From Micromonospora matsumotoense (GTDB lineage Bacteria; Actinomycetota; Actinomycetes; Mycobacteriales; Micromonosporaceae), in the NCBI RefSeq assembly GCF_900091525.1, contig NZ_FMCU01000013.1, positions 62,001-126,000 on the forward strand: a DNA stretch of 64,000 nt. Direction: 5' to 3'. The notes under the pieces are model-generated. The model was not told the origin of the DNA, did not search any database, and was given only the letters and a program-made list of their open reading frames with translations. The position numbers were made by a program, and so were the translations under genes. This document shows positions 15,710 to 24,569 of this stretch, piece by piece. Each line of letters starts with the position of its first letter. Within the stretch, counting starts at the first letter, position 1.

Positions 15710-17110
15710 ATGGGTGGCGCGAGGGCCCTCGTTGCCGGGGTCGATTCGTCGACCCAGTCGACCAAGGTCGTGGTCTGCGACGCAGAGACCGGCGAGGTGC
15801 TCCGCGCGGGCCGCGCCCCACACCCCGATGGCACCGAGATCGATCCACGGTCGTGGTGGGCCGCGTACGAGCAGGCCAGCGCCGGCCTGCTGGACGGCGT
15901 GGCAGCGATCGGCGTCGCCGGACAACAGCAGGGCATGGTCTGCCTCGACGAAGCCGGCGAGGTGCTGCGCCCGGCCATCCTCTGGAACGACACCCGCTCG
16001 GCGAACGCCGCCGTCGACCTGACCGCCGAGTTCGGCGGCCCGAAGGCGTGGGCCGACGCCGTCGGGCTGGTGCCGGTGGCCAGCTTCACGGTCACCAAGC
16101 TGCGCTGGTTCTCCCACGCCGAGCCCGCGCTCGCGGACCGCACCAGCATGGTGCTGCTGCCGCACGACTGGCTCACCCACCGGCTGCGCGCGGACGGCGG
16201 GGAGCCGACGACCGACCGGGGCGAGGCGTCCGGCACCGGCTACTGGTCACCGGCCGCCGGAGCGTACCGGCAGGACCTGGTGCGGCTCGCCTTCGGTCGG
16301 GACGTGGCACTCCCCCGGGTGGCCGGGCCGGCCGAGGTGGTCGGAGAGACCGCCTCCGGCGCGCTGCTCTCGGCCGGCACCGGCGACACGATGGGCGGGG
16401 CACTCGGCGTCGGCCTGCGGCCGGGTGACGTGGTGGTCTCGCTGGGCACCTCGGGGTGCGTGTACGGCCTCAGTGACGTACCGACCGCCGACGCGAGCGG
16501 CCTGGTGGCCGGGTACGCCGACGCGACCGGCCGCTTCCTGCCGCTGGTGTGCACGCTCAACGCGGCCCGGGTGCTGGTGACGGTCGCCGACCTGCTCGGC
16601 CGGTCCCTGGCCGAGTTGGACGAGCTGGCGCTCTCGGCGCAACCCGGCGCGGGCGGGTTGACCCTGCTGCCGTACCTGGATGGGGAACGCACCCCCAATC
16701 TGCCCGACGCGCGCGGGCTGCTCGCCGGCCTGACGCGGGCGAATGCCTCGGCGGCGAACCTGGCGCGGGCCGCGGTGGAGGGCATGCTCGGCGGCATCGC
16801 CGACGCCCTCCACGCGCTCCGTGCCCAGGATGTCCCGGTCGACCGGGTGTTGCTGATCGGCGGCGCGGCCCAGTCCCGCGCGGTGCGGGCGGTCGCGCCG
16901 GCGTTGTTCGGCGCGTCGGTGAGCGTGCCGCGCCCCGCCGAGTACGTGGCGCTCGGCGCGGCACGACAGGCGGCCTGGGCGCTGTCCGGCGAGGCCGCGC
17001 CACCGTCGTGGCCGGTCGCGGCCGAGGACGTCACCGCCGCCGCCGACACCCCCGAGGTGTACGAGCGCTACGTCACCGTCCGCCAGCAGGCGCTACCGCT
17101 GCTGACCTGA
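15710..17110 (+). CDS. xylB: Xylulokinase (FGGY kinase)
   Basis: This 466-residue cytoplasmic kinase phosphorylates D-xylulose to xylulose 5-phosphate. Both FGGY domains are present. The N-terminal domain has GVDSSTQSTK near 9-18 and GVAGQQQGMV followed by LWNDTRS. The C-terminal ATP domain has GTSG, PYLDGERTP and IGGAAQSRAVR. CGGAGGC precedes the ATG. Xylose isomerase (xylA), its usual partner, is not adjacent on either side, so this copy stands alone between a regulator and a pectate lyase. Confidence 0.88.
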   Translation: MGGARALVAGVDSSTQSTKVVVCDAETGEVLRAGRAPHPDGTEIDPRSWWAAYEQASAGLLDGVAAIGVAGQQQGMVCLDEAGEVLRPAILWNDTRSANAAVDLTAEFGGPKAWADAVGLVPVASFTVTKLRWFSHAEPALADRTSMVLLPHDWLTHRLRADGGEPTTDRGEASGTGYWSPAAGAYRQDLVRLAFGRDVALPRVAGPAEVVGETASGALLSAGTGDTMGGALGVGLRPGDVVVSLGTSGCVYGLSDVPTADASGLVAGYADATGRFLPLVCTLNAARVLVTVADLLGRSLAELDELALSAQPGAGGLTLLPYLDGERTPNLPDARGLLAGLTRANASAANLARAAVEGMLGGIADALHALRAQDVPVDRVLLIGGAAQSRAVRAVAPALFGASVSVPRPAEYVALGAARQAAWALSGEAAPPSWPVAAEDVTAAADTPEVYERYVTVRQQALPLLT

Positions 17111-17233
17111 CACCGGCAGCACGCAACGGTAGACCGGGACGCAGTCAAGGACGAGCCGTCCTCCGATACGCCCGCGACACGGGCGACGCCACCTCGGAGG
17201 CGGTGTCCAGCACCCGTCCGCCCGGCTGCGGCC

Positions 17234-17269
17234 CCGAGGGGCACCCGCCCGGCGGCGGGTGCCCCTCGG
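17234..17269. terminator. Very strong hairpin terminator between convergent xylB and pectate lyase genes
   Basis: CCGAGGGGCACCCGCC pairs perfectly with GGCGGGTGCCCCTCGG (16-bp stem, 4-base loop CGGC). It sits between two convergent genes and can act in both directions. Confidence 0.82.
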
Positions 17270-17291
17270 TAAAGGAAGTCGTCCAGGGTGA

Positions 17292-18503
17292 CTACCGGAA
17301 GGTGACGTCACTCCTGTTGACCTTGCAGTTGGCGTCGTTCCAGCCCTCACCGAGGTAGCTGGGTTCGCTGCCCTTGGGCGCGCCCTTGTACTTGCCGCAG
17401 ATGGTGGCCGAGCCGATCACGACCACGCGCGTGATCGTCGCGGTGTCGTTCCAGTTGCTGTTGATGCCGGCGAGCATGTCGATGTCGTCGACCAGGACGT
17501 TGTCGATACGCACGTGGCGGGTGTACGAGGTGGTGCAGTTGCCGCAGCCGCGGTACAGCTTGCCGGACCCCTTCAGGTAGAAGCCGGCGATGTTGACCGT
17601 GCCGTTGCCGTTGTGCTGGAAGGTCTTGTCGCTGCCGCTGCGCGCGCCGCCGCCGATGACGTACGAGGTGCCGCCGTTGGTCTGCTTGAAGGTGGCGGCG
17701 TCCTCACCGATGTCGTTCCACCACACGTTACGCAGGGTGCAGGTGCCTTCGCAGTGCACCCCGTCGCCGGCGGGCGAACCGAGGATGACGTTCTGCAGCG
17801 TGCCGCCGTTGGCAATCTTGAACATCGGGTCCTGCGACTCGCCCTGCCCACCGTCACCGATGCAGCAGTAGGTCTTCATCCCGCCGTCGAAGGTGCCGGA
17901 GACGTTGACCGTGCCGGAGATGCTGGCCGGGCCGGCCGACGACGGCCACGCGCCGGTCGGCGTGCCCGGGTTGCTGGTCGGGCTGGACGTCGGACCGCTG
18001 GTGGGGCCAGAGGTCGGACTGGTGGTCGGGGTCGACCCGCCGCTGGCGTACGTCTCGAACTCGGCGATCCGCGGGGCGCCGGACGCGCCGGTGATGACGA
18101 AGGAGACCTTCTTCAGCGACGTCGAGGAGAAGTTGATGGTGCTCGGGGCGCTGCTGCCGCTGGCCAGGACAGCCCCCGTGTCGTTGTTCTTGAGCTGCCA
18201 GCCGCTGATCGAGCCGCCGCCCGAGGCCTGCACGATCACGGCCGAGGACACCGTGGTGGCGCTGCCCCACTTGACCGAGACCGTGCCGGTCGAGCCGCTC
18301 GGCGACCAGTAGGTGCTGGCGTTGCCGTCGATGACGTTGCCGTAGCTGGTGCCGCTGGCCTTGCTGGAGCCGTCGGCGCCGGCGCCGAGGCTCAGGTTCG
18401 TGGCGGCCGAGGCGCTGGGAATCTGCAGCGCCAGCGCGACGACGGCACCCGCGACCGCAGTGGCACCGCCGGCCAGCCACCGCGAGGCGACTTTGCGTCT
18501 CAT
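17292..18503 (-). CDS. Secreted PL3 pectate lyase with N-terminal F5/8-type (CBM32-like) domain
   Basis: The 403-residue protein has a signal peptide (about 1-33) and a discoidin-like sugar-binding domain (about 35-150: NVIDGNASTYWSP, WQLKNNDTGAVLA). A Ser/Thr/Pro linker leads to a PL3 parallel beta-helix (about 190-403: SQDPMFKIANGGTLQNVILG, GDGVHCEGTC, NVWWNDIGEDAATF). PL3 enzymes cleave polygalacturonate by beta-elimination outside the cell with calcium. Its promoter overlaps a LacI-type operator, implying carbohydrate-responsive repression. Confidence 0.9.
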   Translation of the reverse strand: MRRKVASRWLAGGATAVAGAVVALALQIPSASAATNLSLGAGADGSSKASGTSYGNVIDGNASTYWSPSGSTGTVSVKWGSATTVSSAVIVQASGGGSISGWQLKNNDTGAVLASGSSAPSTINFSSTSLKKVSFVITGASGAPRIAEFETYASGGSTPTTSPTSGPTSGPTSSPTSNPGTPTGAWPSSAGPASISGTVNVSGTFDGGMKTYCCIGDGGQGESQDPMFKIANGGTLQNVILGSPAGDGVHCEGTCTLRNVWWNDIGEDAATFKQTNGGTSYVIGGGARSGSDKTFQHNGNGTVNIAGFYLKGSGKLYRGCGNCTTSYTRHVRIDNVLVDDIDMLAGINSNWNDTATITRVVVIGSATICGKYKGAPKGSEPSYLGEGWNDANCKVNRSDVTFR

Positions 18504-18538
18504 CTGATTTCACCCTTTCGAGCATGAGCACCTGGTAA

Positions 18539-18586
18539 GGGAAAGCGCTTTCCATCAAAGATAGAGACAGGTCGATGATGAGGCAA
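18539..18586 (-). promoter_or_regulatory. Pectate lyase promoter with LacI-type operator
   Basis: On the minus strand TTGCCT (18586-18581) and TATCTT (18563-18558) are spaced by exactly 17 bases. Just downstream, GGAAAGCGCTTTCC (18540-18553) is a perfect 14-bp palindrome with the central CG of LacI/CcpA/CebR-type operators, placed over the expected transcription start. The stretch from 18587 to 18817 shows no gene. Confidence 0.65.
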
Positions 18587-18817
18587 GGGTCACACCAGCT
18601 TCGCCTGTCTTGTCCCTTAGCGGACCCGGCCGACCGGCGGCATCGACGACCGCCTGCCGCGTCGACCACGGCCCCTGTCGGCCAGCAGCCGCAGGCCGTC
18701 GACGTTCTCGCGGTCCCATGGATCGCCCGTACGTCGGCGTGCATTGCGGAGGACCGACCGCGACGAAAGACCGTCGCCTCCGGTCCCCGCGCGAACGACC
18801 ATCCGGAAGGACCGAGG

Positions 18818-20602
18818 TTAGGCGTAGGCGCGGGCCTGAAGGTGGTACAGCTCCGCGTAGAGGCCACCACTCGCGGCGAGGTCCGCATGGGTGCCGACCT
18901 CCGAGACGCTGCCCTGCTCCAGGACCACGATCAGGTCGGCCATCCGCACGGTGGAGAAGCGGTGCGACACCAGTACGGTGACCGCGCCGGTGTCCGCGCG
19001 GGTTTCCGTGACGAGGTCGGCGAAGCGCTCGAAGAGCGCTTGCTCGGCGGTCGCGTCCAGGGCGGAGGCGGGTTCGTCCAGGGCGACGAGAAGCGGGCCT
19101 CGGCGCAGCAGCGTGCGGGCCAGCCCGAGTTTCTGCCACTGGCCGCCGGAGAGTTCGGTGCCGTCGCCGTACCCCCGGCCGAGCAGCCCGTCCAGGCCGT
19201 CGGGGACCAGCGCCCGGACGGCGCCCGCCTCGGCCCGGTCGATCGCCTGGTGCAGGGCCTGGTCGTCGTCGATTCGGTCGAGGTCGCCGATGCCGGTGTT
19301 GTCCCGCAGTCGCAGTTCCAGCCGGGCGAAGTCCTGGAAGAGGGTCGACACCCGGCGCTGCCACTCGGCAGGGGCGGCGGAGGCGAGGTCGACGTCATCC
19401 ACCAGGATTCTTCCCGAGGTCGGCCGGTACAGCCCGCACAGGAGTTTGACCAGGGTGCTCTTGCCCGCCCCGTTCTCGCCGACCACGGCGAGCGCGGTGC
19501 CTGCCGGGATGTCGAGGGTGACGTCGTCGAGGATCTTCCGGTCGCTGTTCGGGTAGTGGAAGCTGACGTGGTCGAGACGGATGCCGCGAGTGAGGACGGC
19601 GGGCAGGTGCGCCGACCCGGGTCCGGCAGGTGCGGGCGATGCGGCGGCAGTGCGGAGTGTCCGGATCCGCTCCATCGTGCCACCCGCCGTCTGGACAATT
19701 GTCAGCAGGCCGAGTCCATTGGACACCTGGAAGGAGATCTGGGCGGCCAGAGCGATCACCAGAATCACGTCGCCCAGCCCCGAGCCGCCCTGTAGCGCCT
19801 GCCGGACCACGAGATAGATCGCACCGCCGTAGGCAGCGGCAAAGGTGAGCTGCCCTGCTGCGCGCAGCAGGGCAGCCCCGGTCTGGGCCCGGCGTAGCGC
19901 GGTCGTGGTGGTGGCCCAGTCGCGCTGGTGGCGTTCGATCAGCATGGCCTCGGCGCCCGAGAGGCGGATCTCCTTGACCGACGCGAGCGTGGTGGTGGTC
20001 TCCAGCAGGTGCCGGCCGAGGCGCGTCAGCGCGGCGGTCTCCTCCTTGGCCCGATCCACCAGACGCTGAGCCCGATTGCCCGCCAGGACGGGGATCGCTC
20101 CGGCGATGGGAAGCAGCAGCAGCCACGTGTTGAGCGAGCCGAGCAGGACCGCGGTCAGGACCATCTGCAGGACCAGGCCACCGAGTTGCAGAACGGCCTC
20201 CAAGGAGGCGCGGGTGCGGGGGAGTTCTTCGCGGACCAACGCGAGGGTGTCGGCGTAGGCCGGGGTGTCCAGTCGTTCGAGGTTGCCGACGCCGTGGGCA
20301 AGCGTGATCAGCTCGTTCTGGAGTTCCACCTCGCTGAGGTCGCCCAGTTCGAAGTAGGAGAGGTGGGCGAAGTGGTTCATCATCAGCTCGAAGACCAGCA
20401 GCGCTGCCGTTGTCAGGGCCAGCCGTGCGGCGGTGCCGGAGTCGTGATTGACCGCTGCGGTGGTGAGCGACTTGAGGCACAACGCGATCAACGGGGTGGA
20501 CAGGAATCCAGCGGCCAGCATCGCTGCGGCACGCGCGAGGCGCCCTGGATCACAGCGGAAGGCGAGCCGCAGAAGGTGTCGGGCCGCAAGGATGGTGGTC
20601 AT
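18818..20602 (-). CDS. ABC exporter subunit (fused permease and ATPase)
   Basis: This 594-residue half-transporter has six predicted membrane helices in the first 300 residues and a C-terminal ATPase with GENGAGKST (Walker A), TELSGGQWQKL (signature) and LLVALDEPAS (Walker B). Its ATG overlaps the stop of the upstream exporter gene by four bases (ATGA), so the two are co-translated and probably form a heterodimer. The pair is divergent from the biosynthetic operon starting at 23160, so the likely job is export of, or self-protection from, its product. Confidence 0.85.
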   Translation of the reverse strand: MTTILAARHLLRLAFRCDPGRLARAAAMLAAGFLSTPLIALCLKSLTTAAVNHDSGTAARLALTTAALLVFELMMNHFAHLSYFELGDLSEVELQNELITLAHGVGNLERLDTPAYADTLALVREELPRTRASLEAVLQLGGLVLQMVLTAVLLGSLNTWLLLLPIAGAIPVLAGNRAQRLVDRAKEETAALTRLGRHLLETTTTLASVKEIRLSGAEAMLIERHQRDWATTTTALRRAQTGAALLRAAGQLTFAAAYGGAIYLVVRQALQGGSGLGDVILVIALAAQISFQVSNGLGLLTIVQTAGGTMERIRTLRTAAASPAPAGPGSAHLPAVLTRGIRLDHVSFHYPNSDRKILDDVTLDIPAGTALAVVGENGAGKSTLVKLLCGLYRPTSGRILVDDVDLASAAPAEWQRRVSTLFQDFARLELRLRDNTGIGDLDRIDDDQALHQAIDRAEAGAVRALVPDGLDGLLGRGYGDGTELSGGQWQKLGLARTLLRRGPLLVALDEPASALDATAEQALFERFADLVTETRADTGAVTVLVSHRFSTVRMADLIVVLEQGSVSEVGTHADLAASGGLYAELYHLQARAYA

Positions 20603-22524
20603 CGGGGCGCTCCATCGATCCTCGGCAGGAGCCGTTCGGTCGTCGACGGGCCGGCGGCTTCGTCCGACGTGAAGCGTTCCGCCTGAATCCTGAAGAGCTC
20701 GGCATAGCTTCCGCGGAGTTCCATCAGCTGTTCGTGCGTGCCGGATTCGGCCACCCGGCCGTCGGCGAGCACGACGATGCGGTCGGCACGACGCACGCTG
20801 GAGAAGCGGTGCGAGATGATGACGCTGGTCACACCCTTGGTCATGTCCAGAAACCGCTCGAAGAACGCGGCTTCCGCGCGGACGTCGAGTTGGGCGGTGG
20901 GCTCATCGAGCACCAGGAGGGAGGCCCCGCACTCCAGTGCCAGCAAGGCTCTGGCCAGGGCGATCCGCTGCCACTGACCGCCTGACAGGTCGGTGCCACC
21001 TTCGTACTCGGCGCTGAGGACCGTGTCCACGCCGTGCGGGAGGCCCTCGACGATCTCCAGAGCACCCGCGCGCCGGACTGCGGTGTCAAGCGCGTGGCGG
21101 TCGCCGAGGAGGTCCGGTCGGCCCAGCCAGATGTTCTCGGCGGCGGTGAGGTGAAAGCGGGTGAAGTCCTGGAAGATCACGGCGATGCGCCGGTGCCAGG
21201 CCGACGGCGAGATACCGGCGATGTCGGCTCCGCCTGCGGTGATCCGGCCGCTGGTGGGTTCGTGCAGTTTGGTCAGGAGCTTCACCAGTGTCGTCTTGCC
21301 TGCACCGTTGAGGCCGACGATCGCCGTCGACGTTCCCGGTGCGAGTTCGAGGTCGAGCCCGTCGAGCACGGCGGGGGCACCGTCGTGGTAGCGGAACCCG
21401 ACGCTCTCGAAGCGGATGGCCTCGGCCGGATCAGATCCGTGACCGGGGTCGTGCTGCCGATCGTGGCCGCCGCCGTCCGCAGCGACCTGCTCCAGGCGGG
21501 TCAGTGCGTCGTGGGCGGCCAACCCGTAGAGCGTCTGCATGTCACTCTCCGGGAAGTAGACACCGAAGCGCATGGGAATCAGCACGGCCTGAAGAGCGAC
21601 GGACAGTTGCAGCAGCGTCAGCGAGCCGTCCGTGCCGTCCTCGGCCAGGGCCGACAGCGCCGCGCCGCCGCCGAGCAGGCCGAACACGGCCAGCGCGACG
21701 AAGGGCCAGAACAGCAGTCTGCGCCGGGTCGCCCACAACGGCTCCAGGTAGCCGCGTGCCTCCCTGCCATGGCGTTGCCGGAGCCAGGGGACCAGGCCGA
21801 GCACCCGTGCCTCTTTGGCCAGCCCGGTCCCGGTCGCCGTGCGTCGTAGGTAGGACAGTCGCCGCCGCGGACCGGCCAGGGTCGCCCGTACCGCGCCGAA
21901 GCGGCTCAGCGATCCGCGCTGGCCGAACCGGATCACGAGCGCCGTCACGGCCACCAGCACACCGGTACCAGGTCCCAGGACCACGGACACCATGACCGCC
22001 GCCCCGACAAGTTGGGTGTAGCGGGCGATCAGGGCCAGAGTTCCGGCGGCGGCATCGCCCGGGGTGGGGACCACCCGTTCGAAGCCGTTGCGGGCGTCCG
22101 AGAGCACATCGAGCACCTCCTGCCGCTCCAGTTCCGCGACCGGGAGATCGCGCAGCGCACAGGCCATCAGTCGGACGATGCACGCGCCGTCGACCTGACG
22201 GACCACCAGTTCGGCCAGCACCGACTGGAACGGGACAAGAAGCTGTTGCAGCACGAAAGCGGCGACGGCCAGCATCAGCGCGAGCCCGATCCGACCTATG
22301 CCACCATGGCCGCCGAAACCTGACATAGCATCAGGGATTCTCGATATCAGGGTACTTGTCGCAAGGATGAAGGCAATCGGGAGCAGGCCGACTGCAAGGT
22401 GGAGCACACCCGTGCCGACGATCAGTCCCGGGTGTGCGTAGCGCAGCAGCCGCACAGTGGCCAGCCATCGGACGGCGCGTCGTCGGAGCGGTCCGGCGCC
22501 CGGGTCGGGCGTCGTGGAAGGCAT
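20599..22524 (-). CDS. ABC exporter subunit (fused permease and ATPase), first gene of the exporter pair
   Basis: Starting at ATG 22524 (GGAGGAG 6 bases upstream), the protein has 641 residues with a membrane domain (about 30-370) and an ATPase with GLNGAGKTT, TDLSGGQWQRI and LLVLDEPTAQLD. There is no peptidase C39 domain, so it is not a leader-cleaving bacteriocin exporter. A longer frame upstream to 22728 is open but has no ribosome site and its sequence is not typical. It forms an operon with the second half-transporter. Confidence 0.85.
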   Translation of the reverse strand: MPSTTPDPGAGPLRRRAVRWLATVRLLRYAHPGLIVGTGVLHLAVGLLPIAFILATSTLISRIPDAMSGFGGHGGIGRIGLALMLAVAAFVLQQLLVPFQSVLAELVVRQVDGACIVRLMACALRDLPVAELERQEVLDVLSDARNGFERVVPTPGDAAAGTLALIARYTQLVGAAVMVSVVLGPGTGVLVAVTALVIRFGQRGSLSRFGAVRATLAGPRRRLSYLRRTATGTGLAKEARVLGLVPWLRQRHGREARGYLEPLWATRRRLLFWPFVALAVFGLLGGGAALSALAEDGTDGSLTLLQLSVALQAVLIPMRFGVYFPESDMQTLYGLAAHDALTRLEQVAADGGGHDRQHDPGHGSDPAEAIRFESVGFRYHDGAPAVLDGLDLELAPGTSTAIVGLNGAGKTTLVKLLTKLHEPTSGRITAGGADIAGISPSAWHRRIAVIFQDFTRFHLTAAENIWLGRPDLLGDRHALDTAVRRAGALEIVEGLPHGVDTVLSAEYEGGTDLSGGQWQRIALARALLALECGASLLVLDEPTAQLDVRAEAAFFERFLDMTKGVTSVIISHRFSSVRRADRIVVLADGRVAESGTHEQLMELRGSYAELFRIQAERFTSDEAAGPSTTERLLPRIDGAPR

Positions 22525-22744
22525 CAGGAACTCCTCCGAGTCCGTCAGGGCGTGCAGGACGAGCAAGCGGCACGGATGAAAGGGCAACTCGCCGGGATCC
22601 GATTGCGATCGGAGGAGGGAAACAGCGGGACTCCCGCGAACCCGGGAACGCCACTGTCGCCGGGGAAGCTCGCGGTCCAGAGTCTGGCCCAGACCTCGTG
22701 TGACGTCAAGAATTTCATTGATGGTCATCTACTGGTTCTGTACA

Positions 22745-22790
22745 ACGGATCGGATCTCTGATCCGTCGCACGGATCGGTCTAGACAGACC
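22745..22790. promoter_or_regulatory. Cluster of inverted repeats in the divergent promoter region of the biosynthetic cluster
   Basis: ACGGATC (22745-22751) and GATCCGT (22760-22766) form an inverted repeat. ACGGATC recurs at 22770-22776, followed directly by GGTCT-AGAC-AGACC (22777-22790). This cluster sits between the exporter operon and the biosynthetic operon and is the most likely regulator binding region. The whole 22525-23159 gap holds no other gene I can support, and no cluster-specific regulator gene is visible. Confidence 0.45.
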
Positions 22791-23159
22791 TGGATCGATG
22801 TGGTTACCGTTGCACTCCGTGTTCGGCCGGGTCCGCATGTCCAGTCCGGGCCGCTTCGCACCCTTCGCGCTATCGGAGGTGATGCGCAGCGATTCCGGGC
22901 TTGTTCGCTGACGTTTCCGCCCTACCCGGAGACAGTTCGTGCGCGAGCCCAGGGCCGTCCCGAGCCGGGCCTCAGTGTCGAGGCACCCCTTCCCCTTACC
23001 GACGCTTATCTCATCGGCGTCCTGACCGGTATGCCAGATTCTCCGCGATGTCCGTGCGGCGCCGATCACCCGGCCGTCGTCGCGGCACCGCCCTTCCGTT
23101 CTCTTGTGGCACCTTCTCCCGCGTCGCCCCGGGCGATGCCTGACCTGAGGAATCTGGCA

Positions 23160-24569
23160 ATGCAGCACCTCGGTGCCCATTCGTTGACGTTCCAAGGAAA
23201 ACGATCCGAAACCGCCCCCATGACGTGGGGTCAGCGCGCCATCTGGAAGGCCATTCGCTGGCTCGGTGACGATGCTTACTACTTCAACATCCGCCGCATC
23301 GCGAAGATCCCGTCCGGTCTCTCCACCGCACAGGTCGAGGCGGTCCTCAGCGCATTCGTCTCGCGGCACGAAGTGCTGCGTACCCGCTTTCACGAAGGGG
23401 GCGACGGGCCCGTCCAGGAGGTCTGGGCCGAGGGCGCGCTGTCCCTCACGGTGGCGGACGCAGCATCCGGCGCCGCCGACGACGTTGCTGCCGAGCTGGC
23501 ACGAGAGTTGGTGGGCCTGACCTTTCGCCACGCCGAGGAATGGCCCTTCCGATGCGCGCTCGTCCTGCAGGACGGACGTCCAGCCGTCGCCGTGCTGGTG
23601 TTCTCGCACCTGGCTGTCGATTTCTGGGGCGCACGCGAACTGGAGCGCGATCTGCAGCAACTGCTCGACGGCAGCGGGCCGCCGGAACCGCAGTGGCAGC
23701 CGCTCGACCAGGCACGCTTTGAGACGGAGGGTCCTGGTGCCGCCCGCGGTGCGGCGGCGGCGGAGTACTGGCGTCGCACGCTGCACACCGTGCCGCCGAC
23801 GCTGTTTCGAACGGTCACCGGCGAGGGCAGACCCGAGCGCTTCGTCCGGCTGGGGATGGACTCCCCCGCCGTCGCGGTCGCCACGACCGTGCTTGCCGAA
23901 CGCTGCCAGGTCAGCACCGGCACGGTGCTGCTGGCCGCCACCGCGGCCGTACTCGGTGCCTACACCGGGCACGACACCGTGGCGCTGCAGCTCATCGCGG
24001 TCAACCGGCATGACGAGCGCAGCCGTCGGCTCGTGGCCCCCATGGTGGAGAACGCGCTGTTCGCATTGAACGTCGGCGACGACACCTTCGAACAGACGGT
24101 ACGCCGGACCTTTCTGACCGGAATGAACGCCTACCGTCATGCCCAGTACGACCCGTCGGCCGTGGACGAGATTCTCGACGAGGCACGCGAACGCAGCCAC
24201 GGCGCACTCAACCTCGGCTGCTTCTTCAACGACAAACGTATGCACGACCGTTGGGAGAAGCTACCGCTCACCGATGCGGGCCCGGACGGACTGCGTGCGC
24301 TCCTTGGCCGGACCAGGCTCACCTTCGTGGGTTCGTGGGAGCGCCAGGACGCCACCTTCTTCCTGCACACCGGTTACGCGCCCGACACCTGCCTGCTCTA
24401 TCTGCTGGCCGACACCGAACTGATCCCGCGCCACGACATCGACCTCCTGCTGCGCGCCTTCGAGACTCTCCTGGTCGACAGCGCCACAGGCACTCTCGAC
24501 CTGGCCGGCTTCCGCTCGACCCGTGCGACAACCAGTACCGAGAAGAAGCTTGGAGAGACCGCCCGATGA
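23160..24569 (+). CDS. Stand-alone NRPS condensation-domain protein
   Basis: From ATG 23160 (GAGGA upstream) the protein has 469 residues, the size of one condensation domain. It shows MTWGQRAIWKAIRW at the start, RHEVLRTRF near 69-77 and the active-site sequence FSHLAVDFWG (His150, Asp154). The canonical HHxxxDG is changed: the first His is Ser and the Gly is Phe, but the catalytic second His and the Asp remain. Such proteins form amide or ester bonds with carrier-protein-bound acyl groups. An earlier ATG at 23136 is possible. Its stop overlaps the next start (ATGA). First gene of the biosynthetic operon. Confidence 0.8.
   Translation: MQHLGAHSLTFQGKRSETAPMTWGQRAIWKAIRWLGDDAYYFNIRRIAKIPSGLSTAQVEAVLSAFVSRHEVLRTRFHEGGDGPVQEVWAEGALSLTVADAASGAADDVAAELARELVGLTFRHAEEWPFRCALVLQDGRPAVAVLVFSHLAVDFWGARELERDLQQLLDGSGPPEPQWQPLDQARFETEGPGAARGAAAAEYWRRTLHTVPPTLFRTVTGEGRPERFVRLGMDSPAVAVATTVLAERCQVSTGTVLLAATAAVLGAYTGHDTVALQLIAVNRHDERSRRLVAPMVENALFALNVGDDTFEQTVRRTFLTGMNAYRHAQYDPSAVDEILDEARERSHGALNLGCFFNDKRMHDRWEKLPLTDAGPDGLRALLGRTRLTFVGSWERQDATFFLHTGYAPDTCLLYLLADTELIPRHDIDLLLRAFETLLVDSATGTLDLAGFRSTRATTSTEKKLGETAR

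Noticed and set aside
18818..22524. Possibility that the exporter is a bacteriocin or lanthipeptide system
   Set aside because: There is no C39 peptidase domain, no precursor peptide gene and no lanthipeptide synthetase nearby; the neighbouring genes are carrier-protein-based.
22525..22728. Longer start for the first exporter gene
   Set aside because: The extra 68 residues are not membrane-like and lack a ribosome site, whereas ATG 22524 has GGAGGAG at ideal spacing.
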